64,000 nucleotides of DNA from Engelhardtia mirabilis (GTDB lineage Bacteria > Planctomycetota > UBA1135 > GCA-002686595): NCBI RefSeq assembly GCF_007748095.1, contig NZ_CP036287.1:6835823-6899822 (forward strand), written 5' to 3'. Below, in pieces: positions 1 through 6,440 of this stretch (position 1 is its first letter; every line of letters starts with the position of its first letter). The position numbers and the translations under genes are program-made. Below the pieces are notes generated by a model that did no database searches, was not told the origin of the DNA, and saw nothing but the letters and a program-made list of their open reading frames with translations.

Positions 1-443
1 TCCAGGGCTCCGCGCAGTCGGAACGCGTTCTCGAGGCCGGGGACGCGCACGTCCTGCAACTGCGAGGACAGCACGTACTCGACGTCCAATCCGATCGAGG
101 CCGCAGACAGCTCCGCACGGGCTGCAGCCACCAGGCTGTCGGCGGAGATGGTGTGGACCACGGGCCAGATGCGCGTGGCCGGCTGGCCCTTGAAGGTCCA
201 GGTCACGTCGGGGAAGGCCTTCTGCAGCTCGAGGCCGATCTGGTCGTTGCGCAGGAGGCGGCTGTAGCCCGGCGCCGGAGCGTAGCCGATGCGGACCTCT
301 TCGACCGCGCGGGCGAGCTGGGCGTCGTCGGCGACGACGTCCGCGATCTCGCCCAGCACGATCTGGGTGCCGGTCACCCGTGCTTCGGCGGGAAGCACGA
401 CGGTGACGCCGGTCGACAGCAATAGGGATGCGAGGATCAACAT
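1..443 (-). CDS. flgA: Flagellar P-ring assembly chaperone FlgA (partial)
   Basis: Only the N-terminal 147 codons are inside the window; the gene runs off the left edge. FlgA is a periplasmic chaperone that helps FlgI build the P ring of the flagellar basal body. The ATG start (complement of 441-443) has GGAG about seven bases upstream. The first ~20 residues (MLILASLLLS, ending near PAEA) look like a Sec signal peptide. Segments such as 'VLGEIADV' and 'RLLRNDQI' fit the beta-rich FlgA/SAF layout. It lies 15 bases after flgG in the same direction, the usual flgF-flgG-flgA order. The family call leans on that context as well as the sequence, since the conserved C-terminal half is missing. Confidence 0.8.
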   Translation of the reverse strand, partial: MLILASLLLSTGVTVVLPAEARVTGTQIVLGEIADVVADDAQLARAVEEVRIGYAPAPGYSRLLRNDQIGLELQKAFPDVTWTFKGQPATRIWPVVHTISADSLVAAARAELSAASIGLDVEYVLSSQLQDVRVPGLENAFRLRGAL

Positions 444-458
444 GGTCAGGAGCTCCGC

Positions 459-1241
459 TCAGCGGATGAGTTGGCCGACCTGCTGCAGCATCTCGTCGGC
501 CACCCGGATCGTCCGGCTGTTGACCTCGTAGTTGCGCTGGGCCTGGATCAGCTCGATCAGCTCCTCGACGATCTGCACGTTCGAGCGCTCGCGGAAGTTC
601 TGCCGCAGGAAGCCGGCGCCGGCGTCGCCGGGCACCGTCTGCTGGGCGGGGCCGGAGCTGAGCGTCTCGGAGAAGAGGTTGGCGTCGGTGGCCTTGAGGC
701 CGCCGACGTTGGCGAAGCGGAAGATCTGGATCGCGCCGACGTTGGTGCGACCGCCCGAGGAGGTCTCGCCGGAGACGCTGCCGTCCTGGCCCACGGCGAT
801 GCTGGTCAGACCGTCGATCTTGATCTGCGGATCGAGGCGATAGCCGTCGGCGGTGACCACCGTACCGTCGCCGTCCTGGCGGAAGGAACCGTCCCGGGTG
901 TAGCGGAACTCGCCGTTGCCGAGCTGCACGCGGAAGTAGCCGGGGCCGTTGATGGCGATGTCGAGCGGGTTGTTGGTCAACTCGAGGTCGCCCTGCTCGT
1001 GGAGTTTGAGCGAGCTGCCGACCTCGACCCCGGAGCCGACCTGCAGGCCGGTGGGGTTGGAGAAGTTGCCCGCGGTGGCGGCGCCCGGCTCGCGATAGGT
1101 GCGGTACAGGGCGGTGCGGAACGACAGTTGGTCGCGTTTGAACGAGGTCGTGTTCACGTTCGCGATGTTGTTCGCGATCGTGTCGACGTTCATCTGCTGG
1201 GCGGTCATGCCCGAGGCGGCGGTGCGCATGGCGCGGATCAT
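459..1241 (-). CDS. flgG: Flagellar distal rod protein FlgG
   Basis: A 260-residue protein, the normal FlgG length. FlgG forms the distal rod of the basal body, outside the inner membrane, and is exported by the flagellar type III apparatus without a cleaved signal. The N-terminal rod motif ANNIANVNTTSFK spans residues 23-35. 'GSGVEV' and 'GPGYFRV' follow, and the C-terminal helix carries the conserved 'AQRNYEVNSRTI' and ends EMLQQVGQLIR. Heptad-like N- and C-terminal helices are typical of the axial family. It sits 28 bases after flgF and 15 bases before flgA in one minus-strand operon. I see no abnormality. Confidence 0.97.
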   Translation of the reverse strand: MIRAMRTAASGMTAQQMNVDTIANNIANVNTTSFKRDQLSFRTALYRTYREPGAATAGNFSNPTGLQVGSGVEVGSSLKLHEQGDLELTNNPLDIAINGPGYFRVQLGNGEFRYTRDGSFRQDGDGTVVTADGYRLDPQIKIDGLTSIAVGQDGSVSGETSSGGRTNVGAIQIFRFANVGGLKATDANLFSETLSSGPAQQTVPGDAGAGFLRQNFRERSNVQIVEELIELIQAQRNYEVNSRTIRVADEMLQQVGQLIR

Positions 1242-1269
1242 CGATCAGTCTCCGTTGGGGGGCCGTGGT

Positions 1270-1974
1270 TCAGGAACGACCCTGGTTGAGCCGGCGGTAG
1301 CTCTGGTCGATCTGCGTGACGGCCTTCGAGGCGATCTCGTAGGCCCGCTGGTTCTCGACGAGGTCGATCAGCTCGACCACTCCCTCCGAGTTGGAGCGCT
1401 CCAGGAAGCCCTGGCGCACTTGGGCGTCGGGCGGGACCTGCTGGGCCTTGGGCCGGGCGAGCCAGTAGCCCGCGCTGGTCTCATTCAGGTCGCGCTTGTC
1501 GGCGAAGGCCACCAACTTCAGGCGGCCGATGCTGACCAGGCCCTGGTAGACCTGGCCGTTGTCGTCGATCACCGGGGCCTCGCCGCTGGGGTTGAGAGCA
1601 ACCTCCTGGTTCTCCCAGGCCATCGGGTAGCCCTCGGCCGTGGTCAGGTTCCCATCGGCGTCGAAGGACAGGCGCCCGACGCGGGTGTAGACCTCGCCCT
1701 CGGGTGACTCGGCGGCGAAGAAGCCCTCACCCATCAGGGCCAGGTGGAAGTCGTCGCCGGTCTGATCGAGGCCGCCCTGGCCGTGGTCGACCCAACCGCG
1801 GGTGCCGATGGCTCGGGTCTGGCCGAAGTCGGTGTGGGCGTCGAACAGCTTGGCGCTGGGGCTGCGGCGCTTGTAGCCGTGGGTGCCGAGGTTGGAGAGG
1901 TTGTGGGCCAGCACGTCGAGCGAGCGCAGGGAACTGCGCATCGAGCCGACGGCGGAGTAGAGACCGGAATCCAT
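1270..1974 (-). CDS. flgF: Flagellar proximal rod protein FlgF
   Basis: A 234-residue rod protein. I chose the ATG complementary to 1972-1974 because it gives the canonical axial-protein N-terminus (MDSGLYSAVGSMRSS). The open frame extends far upstream only through the palindromic spacer and is not plausible as protein there. Residues ~20-35 carry 'LAHNLSNLGTHGYKRR', a diverged version of the ANNLAN...TxGFK rod motif. 'GEGFFAAES' and the C-terminal 'ENQRAYEIASKAV' are also conserved. FlgF and FlgG are paralogues; position upstream of flgG supports the FlgF call. It is separated from flgE by 436 bases of inverted repeats (1975-2410), so it may be transcribed partly separately. Confidence 0.88.
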   Translation of the reverse strand: MDSGLYSAVGSMRSSLRSLDVLAHNLSNLGTHGYKRRSPSAKLFDAHTDFGQTRAIGTRGWVDHGQGGLDQTGDDFHLALMGEGFFAAESPEGEVYTRVGRLSFDADGNLTTAEGYPMAWENQEVALNPSGEAPVIDDNGQVYQGLVSIGRLKLVAFADKRDLNETSAGYWLARPKAQQVPPDAQVRQGFLERSNSEGVVELIDLVENQRAYEIASKAVTQIDQSYRRLNQGRS

Positions 1975-2063
1975 ACCGGTCAGGTCGCAAGCGCGGTGCC
2001 AAGCGACCGGTGGGCCCACAGGGCCCGTAGGGGCGTCCGGGAGCCGCGAGCACGCCCGTCGCG

Positions 2064-2117
2064 GGAAAGTCCTTCCGCCCGGCAAGCGCCGAGGTTTCTC
2101 CCGGGGAAGGACTTTCC
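2064..2117. repeat. 13-bp inverted repeat
   Basis: GGAAAGTCCTTCC (2064-2076) pairs perfectly with GGAAGGACTTTCC (2105-2117) across a 28-base loop. It lies ~90 bases upstream of the flgF start on the minus strand. It could be an mRNA stem or a regulator site; nothing in the sequence decides between them. Confidence 0.6.
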
Positions 2118-2150
2118 GGTGGCCGGGTCGCTCTCGCGCGGTCGTGGGGC

Positions 2151-2328
2151 GGTCGTACTGGTCGTACGGTGCCGCGACCATTTTGGTCGTACTGGTCGTA
2201 CGGTGCCGCGACCATTTGGCCCATCGGCGCGCAAGCGCTCCCGATTCGCAGCGCCGCTGATCGCCGATGGGCCAAATGGTCGCGGCACCGTACGACCAAA
2301 ATGGTCGCGGCACCGTACGACCAGTACG
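2151..2328. repeat. Giant nested inverted repeat (cruciform-scale)
   Basis: The left arm (2151-2229) and right arm (2262-2328) are reverse complements over about 67 bases, around a 32-base centre (2230-2261). The left arm differs mainly by an extra nine-base TCGTACTGG duplication. Each arm itself contains two tandem copies of a GTACGGTGCCGCGACCATTT module. The core GTACGGTGCC recurs in the perfect palindrome at 24713-24773. It resembles REP/palindromic mobile repeats rather than a simple terminator, but no transposase lies beside it. Confidence 0.85.
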
Positions 2329-2339
2329 CCCGAACGAAA

Positions 2340-2373
2340 GCGACCCGCACCGGTCGGGGCCGGTGCGGGTCGC
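2340..2373 (-). terminator. Candidate intrinsic terminator after flgE
   Basis: A perfect 14-bp stem, GCGACCCGCACCGG (2340-2353) with its complement at 2360-2373, and a six-base loop. Read on the minus strand it starts 37 bases after the flgE stop and is followed by CTTTCGTTC, moderately T-rich. It would end or attenuate fliK-flgD-flgE transcription before flgF. Confidence 0.6.
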
Positions 2374-2410
2374 CAGGGACCTCAGGGGGCTAGGGCTAGC
2401 GCCCCTGGGG

Positions 2411-4336
2411 TCAGACCACGTTGACGACTTCCTCCAGGAGCTGGTCCTGGACCGAGATGATCCGCGCATTGGCCTGGAAGCCGCGCTGGGCCTGGATCAG
2501 GCGCACGAACTCCGCGGCCGAGTCGACGTTGGACTGCTCCAGGGCGCCGCCGATCACCTCACCTGCGCCGTTGCCGGCCCCCGCAGCCGTCAGGCGCTGG
2601 CCGCTGTTGGAGGTCTCGCCCCAGTAGCTGTTGCCGAGCTCCTCCAGGCCGCGCGGGTTGGTGAACGTCGTCACGCCGATGGCGCCCAGGTCGACGCTCT
2701 GGCCGTTGGTGTAGAAGCCCTCGATCGCACCGTCGGTGCCGACCGAGATGCTGGCCAGGGTGCCGGCGCCGTAGCCGTTCTGACCCGAGGCCACCAGGTT
2801 GGTGGCCGAGCCGAACTGCGTGATGCCGTCGAAGCTGCCCGCCTCACCGAAGGTCAGCTTGATGTTCTGACTCGAGCCACCGTTGAACTGGATCGTGATG
2901 TCGGCCGAGGGCGGTGTCTGCAGCGAACCGTTCTCGTTGAAGCGGATGTTGGAGACGGTGCCCGCGGTGACGGTTCCCGAGCTACTGGGGAGCGAGGCGG
3001 TCATGGTCCAGGAGTTGTCGTCCTGGCGCACGTAGTCGAAGGAGAGGATGTGGCTGCCGCCCGCGGGGTCGAAGACCTCCATCGAGGTGGTGACCGTGTC
3101 CGGGCCGGCACCGTTGGTGGTCACGGCGAAGGCCGCCGTGGCCCATTGGCTCTGGCCCACCTGGCCGTTGCCGTCGCTGATCACGAGGCTGAGGTCGGAC
3201 TCGCCGCTCTCTTCCGCGCTGAAGACCAACTTGCCGGCGCTGGCGTCGAAGCTGGCCTCGGCGCTCGAGAACTGGGCGTTCACGAAGTCGACCAGGTCCT
3301 GCATCGTCGTGCCGTCGGTCCCGTAGACGAAGGTCGCCTGGACGATCGAGCCGTCAGCCTCGGTGCCGCTGATCTCGAGCGTGTCCCCGTTCAGGTAGTC
3401 CGCGTCGTTGAGCGTGAGCAGATTGAGGTTCGATGACAGGCCGGCCAGGGTCTCGGTGCCCGCCACCAACGTCGTCGACAGCCCCACGGCGCCCGCCAGG
3501 TCCTTGCCCGCGGCGCCCGGCGTGACCTTGATCGTCGACTTCTCCCCGGTCTTGTCGCTGACCATCGAGAGCGACTGGTCGGCGTTGACCGTGGCGGTGA
3601 TGTGGTCGAGCTTGTTGACTTCGTCGGCCACGTCCTGGGCGGTGACCACACCCGAGGCGGGGACCGAGATCGAGACCAGCTGGGGTGCGCCCCCGTTGAT
3701 CGCCAGCTCCATGGTGTAGGCCTCGCCCGCGGGCAGCGTGAAGGGCCCCGTCGCGCCGCCGGTGATCGAGGCCGCCGTGCCCTCGTAGATGGCCGAGGCG
3801 CTGGAGAGCGTCTCCGCCAGGGGGCCGGTGATCTCCGAGGGCAGGTTGCCCTCGAACTGCATGGCCGAGGTGGTCTTGGGCGGGACGACACCGGTGGAGT
3901 CGATCTTGATCGCCTGACCGTTGGGATTGAGCACGCGGTAGCCGGTGCGCTGGTCGACGAGGTTGTCCTTCGAGTCCAGGCTGAACGATCCGACGCGACT
4001 GAACACGTCTCGGTTGCCGTCGAAGAGGGTGAAGTAGCCCTCGCCGAGCATGGCCAGGTCGAAGGTGCGCCCGGTGATGTCGAGCGCGCCCTGGCCCAGG
4101 TCGCGGTCGACCATGGCGAGCTGTGCGCCGAGGCCGACCTGCATCGGATCCGTGCCGCCGAGGGAGTCCGTGGGCGGGCTGCCCTCACGCAGGGTGCGGC
4201 TGATCAGGGTCGAGAACACCGCGCGCGCCGTCTTGTAGGCCGGCGTGTTGGTGTTGGCGAGGTTGTTACCGATGACGTCGATCCAGCCTTGATGGGCCCG
4301 CAGACCACTGAGGGCAGAGACGAGTGCACGTGTCAT
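2411..4336 (-). CDS. flgE: Flagellar hook protein FlgE
   Basis: A 641-residue hook subunit, longer than the enterobacterial protein because of an enlarged middle region, which is common in FlgE. The N-terminus (MTRALVSALSGLRAHQ) and the rod/hook signature 'IGNNLANTNTPAYKTARA' (about residues 22-39) are clear. 'GEGYFTLFDG' follows, and the C-terminal 'LEQSNVDSAAEFVRLIQAQR' (residues ~600-620) is the classical FlgE/FlgG tail. The middle ~400 residues are Ser/Thr/Gly-rich beta domains exposed on the hook surface. It lies 14 bases after flgD, which caps the growing hook, in the fliK-flgD-flgE order that couples hook assembly and length control. Confidence 0.96.
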   Translation of the reverse strand: MTRALVSALSGLRAHQGWIDVIGNNLANTNTPAYKTARAVFSTLISRTLREGSPPTDSLGGTDPMQVGLGAQLAMVDRDLGQGALDITGRTFDLAMLGEGYFTLFDGNRDVFSRVGSFSLDSKDNLVDQRTGYRVLNPNGQAIKIDSTGVVPPKTTSAMQFEGNLPSEITGPLAETLSSASAIYEGTAASITGGATGPFTLPAGEAYTMELAINGGAPQLVSISVPASGVVTAQDVADEVNKLDHITATVNADQSLSMVSDKTGEKSTIKVTPGAAGKDLAGAVGLSTTLVAGTETLAGLSSNLNLLTLNDADYLNGDTLEISGTEADGSIVQATFVYGTDGTTMQDLVDFVNAQFSSAEASFDASAGKLVFSAEESGESDLSLVISDGNGQVGQSQWATAAFAVTTNGAGPDTVTTSMEVFDPAGGSHILSFDYVRQDDNSWTMTASLPSSSGTVTAGTVSNIRFNENGSLQTPPSADITIQFNGGSSQNIKLTFGEAGSFDGITQFGSATNLVASGQNGYGAGTLASISVGTDGAIEGFYTNGQSVDLGAIGVTTFTNPRGLEELGNSYWGETSNSGQRLTAAGAGNGAGEVIGGALEQSNVDSAAEFVRLIQAQRGFQANARIISVQDQLLEEVVNVV

Positions 4337-4350
4337 GGATCAGGATCCGA

Positions 4351-4860
4351 TCAGGCGCTGGTTTCGGTGTCGGTCTCGGAGTCCGACGCGTTGTCGACGG
4401 TCGTCCCGGCCGCGTCGGAGCCGCCGTCGGCGCCCGCTTCGTGGACCGTCTCGACCCAGAAGAGCGGCACGCTGACCGGGCCCGAGATCAGGCTGGCGAT
4501 GCCGTCCTGGACCTTGACCGAGTCGACGATGCCGGTGTTGCCGGCGCCGGTGTCGGGGTCCGTCCACCCGATCTCCTTGCCGATCAGGGCACTGCCCTCG
4601 GCGAGCTGCGAGACGATCGAGTCGGCCTGACTCATGAACAAGAGGCCCTCGATGCCGGAGTTCATGGACTCGAGCTGTTCGAGGCTGGAGAAGGTCGCGA
4701 GCTGGGCCACGAAGTCCTCGTTCTTGACGGGCTCCATGGGGTCCTGGTTCTCGAGCTGACTCACCAGGAGCTTCATGAAAGCTTCCCTGTCGAGCTCCTT
4801 AGAGCCGGCGAGGCCGGAACTCGACGTGGTCGAGGTCGGCGAGGTGGCGTTGATTTCCAT
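4351..4860 (-). CDS. flgD: Hook-capping/assembly protein FlgD
   Basis: A 169-residue scaffold protein that caps the growing hook and is lost from the finished flagellum. The diagnostic N-terminal motif is present at residues ~23-45: 'DREAFMKLLVSQLENQDPME', matching the FlgD consensus (F-L-x-LL-xxQLxxQDP). 'FVAQLATFSSLEQLESMN' at ~50-66 is also characteristic. The C-terminal half is shorter than in enterobacteria, with a compact beta region and an acidic Ser/Thr tail; this may be a minimal FlgD. It sits between fliK (48-base gap) and flgE (14-base gap) in the same transcript. Confidence 0.95.
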   Translation of the reverse strand: MEINATSPTSTTSSSGLAGSKELDREAFMKLLVSQLENQDPMEPVKNEDFVAQLATFSSLEQLESMNSGIEGLLFMSQADSIVSQLAEGSALIGKEIGWTDPDTGAGNTGIVDSVKVQDGIASLISGPVSVPLFWVETVHEAGADGGSDAAGTTVDNASDSETDTETSA

Positions 4861-4907
4861 GGTTGAGCTGAGGGAGGGGGTCGCGGGCGCTGAGGAGGGG
4901 GGTGAGG

Positions 4908-6038
4908 TCAGGCGTAGGTGTCGACCTCGGACGACCCGTGCCGGATGGGGCGCGGGTCGTGGTCGTTGGTGCGCTCGCCGGCCTGTGGGCCGCGGCGCCG
5001 GTCCGCGCCCGGATCGCGGCGCTCGGGCGCTCCGCTGTCCGGTCGGCGGTCGGAGGGATCGGCCAGGGTCAGGGCGACCTCGGCGGTGTCGAAGCCGGCG
5101 TCGGCCAGGGCGGCGCGCAGCTCGGGCAGGTGGCGCTGGATCAGCTCCAGGGTCTCGGGCGACTCGGCCTCCATGCGGGCCGAGACGGTGTTGCCGTCCA
5201 AGGACAGGCGCACGGTCACCCGGCCGAGCTCGCCGGGGTCGAGCTGGACCACGGCTTCACGCAGCCCCGGGCGCAGGGCCGCCTTCAATTGCTCGAGGAC
5301 CCGCGCGGCGCGCTCGATGTCCGCCGCCTGGCCGGGGCGCTCGGCGGCGGCGGTGCGGGGCACGGATCGAGACCGATCCGGGTCGACGGTGGTTTGGGCG
5401 GGGGCGTCCATGCGGGCCGCACCGGGGCGGGCAGCCTGGGCGGCGGGCAGCGCAGCGGCCGGCGGCGGGGCGGCGGCCGGGCCGGGGTGCGGGCCGCCGG
5501 GGAATCCGGGCGCGGGCACGACCTGCGGGGAAGGGTCGGGACCCGGCCCGGGGCGGGCGGCCGCGTCGCCGGGGCCGCCGGTGGGGACATCTCCTCTGGC
5601 CTCCGCGCGGCGCGCGGGGGCCTCCTGCTGGGGCCGCTGGGGCCCATCGACGGGACCCTCCACCGGGTCTCGCTCGCGGCGTCCGGAGCGTCGCGGCCGC
5701 TGCTCGGCGGCCCTCTCCTCCGGGCGTTCTGCCTTGCCTTCCTCGCGACCCAGACGGCGTTCCTCCAGGCGATCCGCCCGCTGGCGGGCCTCGGCCTGCT
5801 GTTCCGAGATGTGCTCGGACTCTCTGTTCCGTCGGAGTTCGGCGCTGAAGGCGCTGTCCCGCGATCCCCTGTCGACGCCGTGGGCGGCGTCGAGGTAGGA
5901 ACGGGACGGCCGCCCCGTGCCGGGCGGCCGTCCAAGGGACTCCAATCCAGAGAGACTTTCGATGGTCTCCATGCCGAGCCTGGTCGCAAGCCGGGTGCCA
6001 ACCGTCGCAGGGGCCGCCGGGCCCCCGCGGGCGGTCAT
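4908..6038 (-). CDS. fliK: Flagellar hook-length control protein FliK
   Basis: A 376-residue protein with FliK architecture: a long, low-complexity Pro/Arg/Glu-rich ruler region (residues ~1-245) and a folded C-terminal Flg_hook domain (~255-340). That domain includes 'VQLDPGELGRVTVRLSLDG' and 'HLPELRAALADAGFDTAEV', the pattern of the switch domain that contacts FlhB. FliK measures hook length and switches export from hook to filament subunits. Identity rests on the C-terminal domain and the position before flgD. The start is uncertain: ATG at 6038 gives the longest form, ATG at 5972 (METIESL) has AGG at better spacing and would give 354 residues. Confidence 0.87.
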   Translation of the reverse strand: MTARGGPAAPATVGTRLATRLGMETIESLSGLESLGRPPGTGRPSRSYLDAAHGVDRGSRDSAFSAELRRNRESEHISEQQAEARQRADRLEERRLGREEGKAERPEERAAEQRPRRSGRRERDPVEGPVDGPQRPQQEAPARRAEARGDVPTGGPGDAAARPGPGPDPSPQVVPAPGFPGGPHPGPAAAPPPAAALPAAQAARPGAARMDAPAQTTVDPDRSRSVPRTAAAERPGQAADIERAARVLEQLKAALRPGLREAVVQLDPGELGRVTVRLSLDGNTVSARMEAESPETLELIQRHLPELRAALADAGFDTAEVALTLADPSDRRPDSGAPERRDPGADRRRGPQAGERTNDHDPRPIRHGSSEVDTYA

Positions 6039-6440
6039 GCAAAGGGCCCTGGCGGCCCCCCACGGAAAGCCCTTCCTGACGGGCCCGGAAAGTCCGGAAC
6101 AATCGAGAAGACCCTTCCGCCCAATCCGCTTGGCCCCGGTCCCGGACCCGTCGAGACGCCTGGAGGGCTGGTAATCGCCGCCTCATGCGGCTTCCCGGCC
6201 CGACCCCTACAACCGAAGACCCCTGCCAGTGGCGGGTTCGCCGTCATCTGGACAGGCGAACCGACCTCGGCTGGGCGGGCCAGATATGTTTCCGGTGCAG
6301 GTCACCGGGGATCTCCCACGCCCACAGAACTCCCGCTCGCTGCCGCACAACCGTGTCGGCGGGCTGGATCGCAACCACCCGTACTCCCGTCCTAGACGAG
6401 CCTGGCCCTCGGCGACCTCGTCAGCCCACAGCAAAGACGT
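6039..6440. other. Intergenic region between fliK and the heme protein gene
   Basis: About 400 bases between divergent genes, so promoters for both should lie here. I see an 8-bp hairpin, GGTTCGCC (6235-6242) with GGCGAACC (6255-6262). I see no convincing RNA gene or coding frame. Confidence 0.6.

Larger units (their letters stand above)
1975..2410. other. Intergenic spacer rich in inverted repeats, flgE-flgF
   Basis: This 436-base spacer interrupts an otherwise tight operon and has no gene I can support. It holds three separate foldable units listed as their own entries: a 13-bp stem at 2064-2117, a giant nested inverted repeat at 2151-2328 and a terminator-like hairpin at 2340-2373. Open frames in it read only through repeats. 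Confidence 0.8.

Noticed and set aside
6235..6262. Riboswitch (cyclic-di-GMP type)
   Set aside because: Only one hairpin is seen; the conserved core bases of the class are not present.
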